Assembly: GCF_003010915.2 (NCBI RefSeq)
Contig: NZ_CP028426.1
Location: 1,364,001-1,428,000, forward strand
DNA from: Gulosibacter molinativorax
GTDB lineage: Bacteria > Actinomycetota > Actinomycetes > Actinomycetales > Microbacteriaceae
Reading direction: 5' to 3'
Length of the DNA stretch: 64,000 bases
The notes under the pieces are model-generated. The model worked only from the letters and a program-made list of their open reading frames with translations. It made no database searches and was not told the origin of the DNA. This document shows positions 15,978 to 25,700 of this stretch, piece after piece. Positions within the stretch are counted from its first letter, which is position 1, and each line of letters begins with the position of its first letter. The position numbers were made by a program, and so were the translations under genes.

Positions 15978-17789
15978 CTACACCCGCGTCTTCAGCGCGG
16001 GGAAGTCCTCCTCGCGCCACTCGTTCGGGATGCGCTCGTTGCGGCGCGCGAACTGCTGCTCGCGATCGCGCAGCTCGACGCGACGAATCTTGCCCGAGAC
16101 GGTCTTCGGCAGGTCATAGAACTCAATGCGGCGCACGCGCATGTACGGCGGCAGCGACTTGCGGGCGTGCAGGAGCACCTCAAACGCGGTCTCGTCATTC
16201 GGTTCGAAGCCCGCCGCGAGCACGACGTACGCCTTCGTGATGTTCAGACGCGTCGCATCCGGTGCGCCGACGACCGCCGCCTCGACCACGGCCGGATGCT
16301 CGATCAGCGCCGACTCGACCTCGAACGGCGAGACCTTGTAGTCGCTCGATTTGAAGATATCGTCGGTGCGGCCGACGAATGTGTAGCGGCCAGCCGGGTC
16401 GCGCTGCGCCACGTCGCCAGTGTGGAAGACGCCACCCTCCTTACGCCGCTCGGTGGCCTCATCATCCCGGTAGTAGCCCGCCATGAGGTTCAGCGCGCGG
16501 CCAGCGCCGAGGTCGAGACAGAGTTCGCCCTCGGCCCGTTCGCGGTCGGCGGGGATGCGCTCCCCCGTGCGCTGATCGACGAGGCAGATGTTGACGCCAG
16601 GCAGTGGGCGGCCCATTGATCCTGGCTGGACGATCTCGCCAGGCGAGTTCGCGAGGATGGCCGTGGTCTCGGTCTGGCCATAGCCGTCGCGGATCTCGAG
16701 GCCCCACCACTCCCGGATGCGCCCGATGACCTCGGGGTTCAGCGGCTCGCCCGCAGACAACGCTTCGCGCAGGCCACGCGGCTTGGGCGAGTCGCCCTGC
16801 TGGATGAGCATGCGCCACACGGTGGGCGGGGCGCAGAACGTATTCACCTCGGCGCGGTCGAGCTGCTTGAAGAGTTTCGCGGCATCGAACTTCGCGTAGT
16901 TGTAGACGAATACCGTCGCGCCCACGTGCCACGGCGCGAAGAACGCGCTCCAGGCGTGCTTTCCCCAACCCGGCGTCGTGATCACCATGTGCGTGTCGCC
17001 GGGCCGCACACCGAGCCAGAACATCGTGGAGAGGTGCCCGACGGGGTAAGACACGTGCGTGTGCAGCACCATCTTCGGCTTCGAGGTCGTCCCCGACGTG
17101 AAGTAGATGATCGCCGGGTGGTCCCCACCCACCTGGCGCTCGATCGGCGCATCCGATCGCTCCTGGCCCGACGCATCCACGAAGGCGTCGGCGAACGGGA
17201 TGCGCGGGCGGTTGAGGTCCATCGTCTCGTTCCTGAGGCCGATCGCGACGCGCTCGGCGCCGCGGGCACCGCCAACGGCGATGAGCTGAAAGTCGCCCTC
17301 GAAGCCGTCGAACTTCTCCGCATCCGCCTCGTCGGTAATGACCCAGCGCACGCCCGCGCGGTCGACGCGATCCCCGAGCTCCTCCGCGCCGAGCACGATC
17401 GCGGTCGGCAGCATCACGGCGCCGACCTTCATAATGCCGAGCATCGCTTCCCAAAGTTCGACGCGGTTCGCGAGCATCAGCATGACGGTGTCGCCGCGCT
17501 TGATCCCAAGCTCGGTGAGCCAGTGCGCGACCTGGTTGGAGCGTCGCCGCAGCGTCTCGAAGGAGTACTTCGCCTCGGATTCATCATCCTCAACGATCCA
17601 GAGCCCGGTGTCCTCGTTGCCATCCGCGATGACGTCGAACCAGTCCTGCGCCCAGTTGAAGTCTTCGCCAACCTCGGGCCACTCGAATTCCGCGCGAGCT
17701 CGGTCGGCATTCCCCTGCAGCGATAGCAACCCGTCACGTGCCGCTTTGAACGCCGCTGCACCGTCTGTCAATGTTGTTGAACCACTCAT
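15978..17789 (-). CDS. AMP-forming acyl-CoA synthetase (acetyl/medium-chain type)
   Basis: 603 residues with adenylate-forming enzyme motifs: YFTSGTTSKPKMV (A3 phosphate loop), DGYGQTETT (A5), HTGD (A7), GRTDDIFKSSDYKVSPFEVES (A8 hinge) and PKTVSGKIRR (A10, catalytic Lys). It activates a carboxylic acid to acyl-AMP and then acyl-CoA. The long N-terminal part suggests the medium-chain/acetoacetyl-type branch, but substrate is unproven. Start ATG at 17789 (MSGSTTLTDG); a start at 17831 or 17825 cannot be excluded because ribosome sites are poor. Confidence 0.85.
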   Translation of the reverse strand: MSGSTTLTDGAAAFKAARDGLLSLQGNADRARAEFEWPEVGEDFNWAQDWFDVIADGNEDTGLWIVEDDESEAKYSFETLRRRSNQVAHWLTELGIKRGDTVMLMLANRVELWEAMLGIMKVGAVMLPTAIVLGAEELGDRVDRAGVRWVITDEADAEKFDGFEGDFQLIAVGGARGAERVAIGLRNETMDLNRPRIPFADAFVDASGQERSDAPIERQVGGDHPAIIYFTSGTTSKPKMVLHTHVSYPVGHLSTMFWLGVRPGDTHMVITTPGWGKHAWSAFFAPWHVGATVFVYNYAKFDAAKLFKQLDRAEVNTFCAPPTVWRMLIQQGDSPKPRGLREALSAGEPLNPEVIGRIREWWGLEIRDGYGQTETTAILANSPGEIVQPGSMGRPLPGVNICLVDQRTGERIPADRERAEGELCLDLGAGRALNLMAGYYRDDEATERRKEGGVFHTGDVAQRDPAGRYTFVGRTDDIFKSSDYKVSPFEVESALIEHPAVVEAAVVGAPDATRLNITKAYVVLAAGFEPNDETAFEVLLHARKSLPPYMRVRRIEFYDLPKTVSGKIRRVELRDREQQFARRNERIPNEWREEDFPALKTRV

Positions 17790-17857
17790 TCGGCAATTCA
17801 AGCACTCATTGAAGAGCCGAACCATCGGCACACGCGTTCATTCAGGCGGTTTTGCGA

Positions 17858-19147
17858 CTACGGCGGCGTCCAGTCGTGGCCGATGACGAACCACATCCAG
17901 TGCAGCCACGCGACCTGGGCGGCAACGGCCGCCAGCGAAATGCCGACACGGTACACCGGCGACTGCGGCAGTGCGAGCGGCGCGGTAGCCGGGAACAGCG
18001 GGAAGAGGATGCGGAAGAACGAGGACTGTGGGTAAAACACGGCGAAGATGTAGGCCGTGTAGGCGATGCCCCACAGGCGGATCTCGATGCCGAAGCGGCG
18101 CATCACGGGCGCCGCGAACCAGCACACGAACAACACGATGACCGCGATCACGGTGATCGCACCCTCGGGCTGACCGAGCCAGAAGCCCCCCGCCCAGAAC
18201 CAGCCGGTAAACGGCGGCGTGTGTTCCCCAGCGGTGTACGCGCGGCGCCACGCGAACTCGGTCTCGAGGTACGCATCCCACTGCCCCGTGATGAGCCCCG
18301 CGATGATGAGCCACGCGAGCCCCATCACGCCGGAGAACACGGCCACCGACCACACCTGCTGCTGCTCCTCGCGGTCGAAGCGCTCGAGCCGGGCAGCGAA
18401 CCGGTTCCAGTAGCGATACAGGATGTAGAGCAGGAGCGTGAAGGCGAACGCGAGCCCTGTGGGTCTCGTGAAGGACGCGATCACGATCAGCGGCAGCATC
18501 GCCAACCAATTCCGGTCGACCATGAGGTTCAGCAGGAGTGCGATCAACCAGAAGTGGAGTGCCTCGGCGTAACCGACCTGGAACATGGGCGAGATCGGGC
18601 CGATGCAGAGCAGAAACACCGCGAACATCGCCACGTTACCGCCGACGAAATTGCGCAGGAGTCGGTGCAGCGCGAACATCGTGCCGAGGCTGGCGATGAG
18701 CGAAATCAGCACGGTCGCCATCTCGAAGGTCACGAACGGGATGAGCGACACGAAGCGGGCGAGCATCGGGTACACCGGCATAAACGCCCACGCGTTCTCG
18801 GCGACCTGACCCTGATCGGTATACGGGAGCTCCGTCGGATAGCCCGCGTTCGCAATCCACGCGTACCACTTCGCATCCCAAATGTTCGCGAAGGAGAAGT
18901 AGTCGGGATTCGCGTCGGTCTGCCAGGTCGCTTCCTGCCTGGAGGCGTAGAAGAGCATCAGCGCGGTGGTGAACGCGCGCGTCAACACGTACAGCAGCAC
19001 GAGCTGCGCCCAAGTCGGCAGCGCCCGCCAGGCGCGGCCGAGCGCTGACCGGCTCTGCTCCCGAGCCACGCGCACGTCGCGGTTATCAATCGCGGGGTCG
19101 CGATACCGCGTTGGGAGCGTCGGGACTTCGGCGCGTACTGCAGGCAT
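17858..19147 (-). CDS. PIG-V-like mannosyltransferase family membrane protein
   Basis: 429 residues, about ten membrane segments. The first loop carries FANIWDAKWYAWIANAGYP, the acidic luminal/extracytoplasmic motif (W-D-x-x-W/H-Y) of PIG-V/GT-C-like enzymes. Such proteins may move a mannose or other sugar from a lipid carrier, but no substrate is known here. ATG at 19147 is chosen because the longer open frame runs through the divergent dapD start, 58 bases away. Confidence 0.72.
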   Translation of the reverse strand: MPAVRAEVPTLPTRYRDPAIDNRDVRVAREQSRSALGRAWRALPTWAQLVLLYVLTRAFTTALMLFYASRQEATWQTDANPDYFSFANIWDAKWYAWIANAGYPTELPYTDQGQVAENAWAFMPVYPMLARFVSLIPFVTFEMATVLISLIASLGTMFALHRLLRNFVGGNVAMFAVFLLCIGPISPMFQVGYAEALHFWLIALLLNLMVDRNWLAMLPLIVIASFTRPTGLAFAFTLLLYILYRYWNRFAARLERFDREEQQQVWSVAVFSGVMGLAWLIIAGLITGQWDAYLETEFAWRRAYTAGEHTPPFTGWFWAGGFWLGQPEGAITVIAVIVLFVCWFAAPVMRRFGIEIRLWGIAYTAYIFAVFYPQSSFFRILFPLFPATAPLALPQSPVYRVGISLAAVAAQVAWLHWMWFVIGHDWTPP

Positions 19148-19205
19148 GCGCTCCAGTGTACGGATACCGCAGAAACCGCTCGCGCCGAGCGCTAGGGTTG
19201 AGGGC

Positions 19206-20114
19206 ATGAGCGCGCAAGACAGCCTGTGGGCGTGGGGCGACGGCCTCGCCACGATCACCGACTCCGGCAAGATTCTCGACTGCTGGTTCCCAGAGCCGAA
19301 GCTCGGGCGCGTCCCCGCAGACCGCGACTGGTACGTCGCGCCGAAGGCCCTCGCTGATGAGGCCCACGAGGATCCTCGACGCGGTGTGCGACTCCATCCG
19401 CTGGTCGTCGAGAGCGACTTGAGCGCGCCGGTGCAATCCACCCAGGATGCGTATCTCCGGCTCCACCTGTTGTCCCACCTCCTCGTGAAGCCACACGGGC
19501 AGAACCTCACCGGCCTGTGGGATCACCTCCCCGCGAACGCCTGGACCGACCTCGGCCCGATGGATGCGGAAGAGATCTCGACGCGGCTGCCGGCGCTTCG
19601 TCGCGGCGGCGTGCAGGTCTACGCGATCGACAAGCTGCCGCGGCTTCTCGACTACCTCGTGCCAAAGGGCGTGCGGATCGCCGACGGCGGCCGCGTCCGT
19701 CTCGGTGCTTACCTCTCCCCCGGCACGATCGTGATGCACGAGGGGTTCGTGAACTGCAACGCGGGCACCCTCGGTCCGAGCATCATCGAGGGTCGCCTCT
19801 CGCAGGGAATCGTCATCGGCGCGCACACGGACATTGGTGGCGGCGCATCCGTCATGGGCATGGTGGCCACCGACAGCCCGCAGCGGGTCTTGATCGGCGA
19901 ACGGTCGCTCATCGGCGCGAACGCGGGTGTCGGCTTCGGCCTCGGCGATGATTGCGTGGTTGAGGCGGGGCTCTATGTCACCGCGGGCACGAAGGTCACC
20001 GTGGTCGCCGAGCAGCGCAACGTGAAGGCTGGCGAGCTCGCGGGCGTACCGAACCTGCTATTCCGCCGCAACTCCCTGACGGGCGCCGTCGAGGTGTTCT
20101 CGCGTAACGGCTAG
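19206..20114 (+). CDS. dapD: Tetrahydrodipicolinate N-succinyltransferase
   Basis: 302 residues, actinobacterial DapD type. The C-terminal half is a left-handed beta-helix of hexapeptides (VRIADGGRVRLGAYLSPG, TLGPSIIEGRLSQG, GAHTDIGGGASVMG). It adds a succinyl group to tetrahydrodipicolinate, the first step of the succinylase route to meso-DAP and lysine. ATG at 19206 sits just inside the divergent promoter region shared with the PIG-V-like gene. The same window also carries ddh (43568-44527), the alternative route. Confidence 0.93.
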   Translation: MSAQDSLWAWGDGLATITDSGKILDCWFPEPKLGRVPADRDWYVAPKALADEAHEDPRRGVRLHPLVVESDLSAPVQSTQDAYLRLHLLSHLLVKPHGQNLTGLWDHLPANAWTDLGPMDAEEISTRLPALRRGGVQVYAIDKLPRLLDYLVPKGVRIADGGRVRLGAYLSPGTIVMHEGFVNCNAGTLGPSIIEGRLSQGIVIGAHTDIGGGASVMGMVATDSPQRVLIGERSLIGANAGVGFGLGDDCVVEAGLYVTAGTKVTVVAEQRNVKAGELAGVPNLLFRRNSLTGAVEVFSRNG

Positions 20115-20138
20115 CGTCACCGTTGTAGAGAGGTAGGC

Positions 20139-20699
20139 ATGATGGAGAACTCCCCTGCAAACCCGAAATCCTCGCTGGCTGCGAGCGAGGATGCGCTTCG
20201 GCCGCTTGGCGACGGACGCTCGGCCGCTGTGATCGTTGCTTCGACAAGCGCCGCGGCCGGCCAGTCAGAGGACAAGACCGGGCCAATGCTTGTGTCCTGG
20301 TTCCGAGATCTCGGATACGCGTGCCCGGAACCGATCGTCGCCGCCGACGGCGCCCCGGTTGCGGATGCGCTCTCGCGGCTTCTCCAAGGCACCGCACCAC
20401 GATTCATTGTCACGACTGGCGGGACGGGCCTGAACCCGGACGACCGGACGCCGGAGGCCACCGCGAAGCTCGTCGACTTCGAGGTGCCCGGAATCATGCA
20501 TGCGCTGTGGTCACGTGGGCTCTCAAGCACACCATCCGCGGTCATGAGCCGGGGCGTCGCGGGCGTCACCGGCCAGACATTCATCGTGAATTTGCCGGGC
20601 TCGCGCGGCGGAGTGCGCGATGGCATCACCGTCCTCACACCGCTACTGTCACACATCCAGGAGCAAATCGAAGACGTGCACGGTCACGGCACCCGCTGA
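20139..20699 (+). CDS. MogA/MoaB-family molybdopterin adenylyltransferase-like protein
   Basis: 186 residues with the MPT-binding fold motifs: SAAVIVASTSAAAGQSEDKTGP, TTGGTGLNPDDRTPEAT (GGTG site) and VNLPGSRGGVRDGI. It probably adenylates molybdopterin before molybdenum insertion. It sits 24 bases after dapD but its job fits the nitrate reductase genes downstream. Two adjacent ATGs at 20139 and 20142; GAGAGG precedes the first. Confidence 0.88.
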   Translation: MMENSPANPKSSLAASEDALRPLGDGRSAAVIVASTSAAAGQSEDKTGPMLVSWFRDLGYACPEPIVAADGAPVADALSRLLQGTAPRFIVTTGGTGLNPDDRTPEATAKLVDFEVPGIMHALWSRGLSSTPSAVMSRGVAGVTGQTFIVNLPGSRGGVRDGITVLTPLLSHIQEQIEDVHGHGTR

Positions 20700-20742
20700 C
20701 CCGCGCCCGCCGCACTCACGGCTACGGCTACCACCGCCGCGC

Positions 20743-21345
20743 CTATCGAGACCGCTGCCACCGCTCAAGGTCTTCGGGCGTGTCAACATCCGCGATCAGC
20801 CGTTCGCCCAAGGTGACTTCCGCAAGCTCAACGCCTCGCAGTAAACGGCGCACCGGTTGATTCTCGACAGAATCGAGCGCCCCAAGCCGGGCCCGGAGTA
20901 GGCCTTCCGGCCAGGCGGCAAACAGCACCTGCGGGTACCCGGCAGCGTCGATCGGTACGGCCACCGTGCCCCGCCTCTCGCTCGACTCCACCAACTGGAG
21001 CAGCGAGTCCTCGGTCACGAACGGCAGATCACCCGCCAACACGAGCACCGTCGCGTCGGCATCAACCGGCAGATGCGCGACACCCGCAGCGATGCCGGCG
21101 AGCGGCCCGCTGAAGGGCGGCTCTTCGCGGACCACCGCGACTTCGGCTCCGGTCAGCTCGCTCACGCCGACACCCGATCCGGCGATGACGATCTCGGGCG
21201 ACACGCCGAGCGCAGCACCCGCACCCGCCACGGCTGAAACGATTCGCTGCAGGATTGATTCACCATCGATCTGCACTGCTGGCTTGTGGCGTCCACCGAA
21301 CCTGCTCGAGCGTCCACCGGTCAAGACAATTGCTCGCAACACCAT
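20743..21345 (-). CDS. mobA: Molybdenum cofactor guanylyltransferase MobA-like
   Basis: 200 residues with the nucleotidyltransferase signature LTGGRSSRFGGRHKP (9-23), LAGDLPFVTEDSL (metal-binding Asp) and the MobA-like fold. It attaches GMP to the molybdenum cofactor to give the bis-MGD form that NarG needs. Read convergently with the mog-like gene and divergently from narK, it is part of the nitrate-respiration module. Confidence 0.85.
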   Translation of the reverse strand: MVLRAIVLTGGRSSRFGGRHKPAVQIDGESILQRIVSAVAGAGAALGVSPEIVIAGSGVGVSELTGAEVAVVREEPPFSGPLAGIAAGVAHLPVDADATVLVLAGDLPFVTEDSLLQLVESSERRGTVAVPIDAAGYPQVLFAAWPEGLLRARLGALDSVENQPVRRLLRGVELAEVTLGERLIADVDTPEDLERWQRSR

Positions 21346-21429
21346 GACGCGAGCCTAACCGCACCCGATCTTTGCTACGCTGCATATCAGTGTTTCGGGA
21401 CGCGAAAAGAGCGCCCTGACCTGGGTAAA

Positions 21430-21448
21430 TTAGGTAAGGTTTACCTTA
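21430..21448. promoter_or_regulatory. DtxR/IdeR-like iron box upstream of narK
   Basis: TTAGGTAAGGTTTACCTTA matches the 19-bp DtxR/IdeR consensus (TTAGGTTAGGCTAACCTAA) at 15 positions and contains a perfect TAAGGT/ACCTTA dyad around TT. It lies about 100 bases upstream of the narK start, in the 204-base gap with mobA. An iron-dependent regulator could bind here. The match is visible; binding and direction of control are inferred. Confidence 0.6.
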
Positions 21449-21549
21449 TCTTCTGCTGCCCACGGTACCTGCTCCGCGGGCAACCTTAGCTCCGCGATGC
21501 AGGCGCCGCCGCCGAACTACTCGTGTGGATTCAAAGGTCTGGCATCACA

Positions 21550-22761
21550 ATGTCGAATCAGCCAACGTCGGTTTCGAAACGTCTACAGGTCACCGCCCTC
21601 ACTATGGCCATGCTGGGGTTCGCCCTGAACTTTTGGGCGTGGTCGCTGCTTAGCCCACTCGGTCCGATCTTCGTGAGCGAGGGACTGACGGACGATTCCT
21701 CGCTGTTGGTCGCCATCCCCGTCCTCGTCGGATCGCTCGGTCGCATCCTCGCCGGCGCCTACACCGACCGATTCGGCGGCAGGTTCATGATGACGCTGAT
21801 CTCGCTGCTCACCGTGATTCCGGTGCTCTTCATCGGGCTGGTCGGCCAGTACCAGCTCTGGACGCTTCTCCTCGGCGGCTTTTTCCTTGGCTTCGGCGGC
21901 ACGTCATTCGCAATCGGCGTCCCCTACGTCAACTCGTGGTTCGCCAAGGAGCAACGCGGAACCGCGATCGGCATCTACGGCATGGGTATGGGTGGAACCG
22001 CGATCGCGGCGTTTACGACTGTGCCGCTGTACAACATCAATGAACGCTTGCCATTCCTCATCGTCGCGGCCGTGCTAGTCGTATACGCCATTGCCGCCTG
22101 GACGTGGATGCGCAACTCCCCCGACTGGACGCCGTCGAAGCGAAGCCTCGGCACGCAGCTTGCCGACACGGCGAAAATCCCGTTGACCTGGCAGGCCTGC
22201 TATCTCTACGCCCTGTCGTTCGGCGGTTACGTCGCGTTTTCGGTCTACCTCCCCACGATTCTGCACCTGGCATACGGCCTCGAGACCTCGGACGCCTCGC
22301 TGCGCACCGCGGGATTCGTCATCGCGGCGGTGCTCATGCGCCCGCTCGGCGGCATCCTCTCCGACCGCATCGGCGCCGTGCCGACCCTCACCGTCGCCTA
22401 CTCGATCGTGATCGTCTGTGCCATCGTGCTCGCCTTCGACCCACCGCTCATGCCCATCGGGACGATCGCATTCATCGTCATGTCGGTGGGTCTGGGGCTC
22501 GGCTCCGGGGCAACGTTCGCGCTCATTGCGCAGGTGAGCGATCCGAGCAAGGTCGGTTCGATCACCGGCTTCGTAGGCGCAGCCGGTGGCCTCGGCGGCT
22601 TCGTGCCACCGCTACTGCTCGGCGTGCTCTGGAAATCCTTCCAGAACTACACGCTCGGCATCGTCCTCCTCGCGGTCTTCACCGTGGTCGCGCTCCTCAT
22701 CACCCTCCGGATCGGTGCCGCGCAGAAGCGCGCGAGCGCCGCCGCCACCGTTAATTCGTAA
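21550..22761 (+). CDS. narK: Nitrate/nitrite transporter, NarK family
   Basis: 403 residues, 12 membrane segments, MFS fold. NarK-type features: FWAWSLLSPLGP in TM1, GRILAGAYTDRFGGR in loop 2-3, and the nitrate signature GLGGTSFAIGVPYVNSWF-like region in TM5 with GIYGMGMGGTAIAAF. It imports nitrate and/or exports nitrite. ATG at 21550 is chosen over upstream starts because MSNQPTSVSKRLQV follows; an AAAGG lies 14 bases before. It is followed 15 bases later by narG. Confidence 0.92.
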   Translation: MSNQPTSVSKRLQVTALTMAMLGFALNFWAWSLLSPLGPIFVSEGLTDDSSLLVAIPVLVGSLGRILAGAYTDRFGGRFMMTLISLLTVIPVLFIGLVGQYQLWTLLLGGFFLGFGGTSFAIGVPYVNSWFAKEQRGTAIGIYGMGMGGTAIAAFTTVPLYNINERLPFLIVAAVLVVYAIAAWTWMRNSPDWTPSKRSLGTQLADTAKIPLTWQACYLYALSFGGYVAFSVYLPTILHLAYGLETSDASLRTAGFVIAAVLMRPLGGILSDRIGAVPTLTVAYSIVIVCAIVLAFDPPLMPIGTIAFIVMSVGLGLGSGATFALIAQVSDPSKVGSITGFVGAAGGLGGFVPPLLLGVLWKSFQNYTLGIVLLAVFTVVALLITLRIGAAQKRASAAATVNS

Positions 22762-22776
22762 GCGAAAGGCCTCATC

Positions 22777-25700
22777 GTGACGCTGCAAAATACCGGTCAG
22801 ACCGAAGCACCCGGCATCGACAACGCCTTCATGGACGGACTCGTCGGGGTACGCAAGTTCTTCGGGTCACGCCGGAATATCACCGAGGACAATCGCGAGC
22901 TCCACCTGCGTGGCGGCCGTCAGGGCGATGCTTTCTATCGCAATCGGTGGGCACACGACAAGGTCGTGCGCTCGACGCACGGGGTGAACTGCACCGGCTC
23001 CTGCTCCTGGCAGGTCTACGTCAAGGATGGCCTGATCACGTGGGAATCCCAGGCCACAGACTACCCGAGTGCGGGCCCCGACATGCCCGAATACGAGCCC
23101 CGCGGCTGCCCCCGCGGGGCGTCGTTTTCCTGGTACACGTATTCGCCGACGCGGGTGCGCTACCCCTACGTGCGCGGCGCGCTCATGCAGCTCTTTCGCG
23201 AAGCCAAAAAGCAGCACGGCGACGACCCGGTACTTGCGTGGAAGTCGATCGTGGAAGACCCGGAGAAATCCCGCCGCTATAAGTCGGTACGAGGCAAGGG
23301 CGGCCTCGTGCGCGCCACGTGGGACGAGGCGGTCGAGATCGTCGCTGCGGCCTATGTCTACACCGTGAAATACATCGGCCCCGACCGTGCGACCGGCTTC
23401 TCGCCCATCCCCGCGATGAGCCCCGTATCGTTCTCTTCGGGCGCGCGCTTCCACCAGCTCATCGGTGGGTCGATGCTGTCGTTCTACGACTGGTACGCCG
23501 ACCTGCCGCCCGCATCCCCGCAGGTATTTGGCGACCAGACCGACGTTCCCGAGTCGGGCGACTGGTGGAACTCGAGCTACCTGATGATGTGGGGTTCGAA
23601 CGTCCCGCTGACTCGCACGCCGGATGCACACTGGATGGCCGAGGCGAGGTACCACGGCCAGAAGGTGATCTCAATTGCGCCCGACTACGCGGAGAACGTC
23701 AAGTTCGCCGACGAGTGGCTAGCCCCCGCGACAGGCACGGATGGTGCCCTCGCGATGGCGATGGGCCACGTCATCCTCAAGGAATTTTTCGTCGACCAGA
23801 CCACGGAGCAGTTCGATCGCTACGTGAAGCGCTACTCCGATCTCCCGTTCCTGGTGGAACTCGACCAACAGCCAGACGGGAAATACTCCCCCGGCAAGTT
23901 CGTGGTCGCATCCGACCTCGGCGAGGCTGAGACGCCGGAGGCCGCCACTGAGCACGCCGATTTCAAGCCCGTGATGTGGGATGCGGCGATCGACCGCCCA
24001 GCGGTACCAAATGGCACGCTCGGGCACCGCTATGCAAAGGATGCGGAAGGCCGGTGGAATCTCGACCTCGGCGACCTCGATCCCCGGCTGACACTCATCG
24101 ACGGCGCGGATGCGTCGGTCGAGATTGAGCTGCCCCGGTTTGACACCGCTGCCCAGGGCGAGATCGACACGGTCACGCGCGGGGTACCGGCGCGTCGGCT
24201 CGGCGACCGACTCGTCACCACGGTGTTCGATCTGCTCCTGGCCGAGTACGGCGTCGGTCGCGACGGCCTCCCCGGACAGTGGCCGACCGGCTACGACGAC
24301 GCGACGAGCCCGAACACCCCGGCCTGGCAGGAGCGGATCACGACCGTCCCGGGGCAGGCCGCGGCACGCATCGCGCGCGAGTTCGCCGAGAATGCGCGCG
24401 ACTCCGGCGGCCGATCGATGATCCTGATGGGCGCAGGCACGAACCACTGGTTCCACTCCGATCAGACCTACCGCACCTTCCTCACGCTCACGACCCTGTG
24501 CGGCACTCAGGGCGTGAACGGCGGCGGCTGGGCGCACTACGTCGGGCAGGAAAAGATTCGCCCGTTTACCGGCTGGATCAACATGGCGAACGCCCTCGAC
24601 TGGTCCCGCCCGCCGCGCCAAATGACGCAGACGACGTATTGGTACATCCACACGAATCAGTGGCGCTACGACCAGTTCGGCGCCGACACCCTCGCCGCCC
24701 GCGCGGGCAAGGGCAAGTTTGCTGGGATGTCGACGGCGGATGCGGTGGCCCAGGCCACGCGGCTCGGCTGGCAGCCGTTCTATCCTTCCTTCGACCGCAA
24801 CCCGCTCGACATCACGGACGACGCAGCGGCAGCTGGCAAGTCGAGCGTGGACTACCTCGTCGATTCGCTCAAGGACGGCTCGATCAACTTCGCCGTCGAG
24901 GATCCGGATGCCGAGAACAACTACCCGCGGATCTGGTCGATGTGGCGGGCAAACACCCTCGGCTCCTCGGCGAAGGGCGACCAGTACTTCCTCAAGCACC
25001 TCCTCGGCGTCGACAACACCGTCTCGGCGCACGAGACCCCCGAGCACGCCCGCCCGCGCGACGTGAAGTGGCGAGAAGACGCCCCGATCGGCAAGATCGA
25101 TCTGCTCCTCACACTCGACTTCCGCATGACCACGACGACGCTTCACAGCGACGTGATCTTGCCAGCGGCAACGTGGTACGAAAAGCACGACCTCTCGACG
25201 ACCGACATGCATCCCTTCGTCAATGTCTTCACCCCCGCGATCTCGACGCCGTGGCAGTCGCGCACCGACTGGCAGACCTGGGCAACGATCGCGAAAAAAT
25301 TCTCGGAACTTGCGCGCACACACCTCGGCACGCGCAAGGACATCGTCGCGTTCCCGCTGCAGCACGACACCCCCGATGAGGTGAACACCCCGCACGGGCG
25401 GGTCAAGGACTGGAAGTTCGGCGAATGCGAGCCGATCCCGGGGGTCACCCTCCCCTCGCTCGTCGAAGTCGAGCGCGACTACACCGCGATCTACGAGAAA
25501 TACACGTCGATCGGCCCGCTCCTCGAGTCGAAGGGCATGACCACCCGCGGCATCACCTACGACGTGAAGCACCACGTCGAGCGGCTGCGACGCCTCAATG
25601 GCACCGTCAAACGCGGCGTCGGCAAGGGCCAGCCACGGCTCGACGAGGATCGTCACGCCGCCGACTACATCCTGGGCCTCTCGGGCACGACGAACGGGCT

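Noticed and set aside
17852..19048. 398-residue plus-strand ORF opposite the PIG-V-like gene
   Set aside because: Arg/Glu/His-rich shadow frame with no membrane segments or motifs; the opposite strand encodes a clean multi-helix protein.
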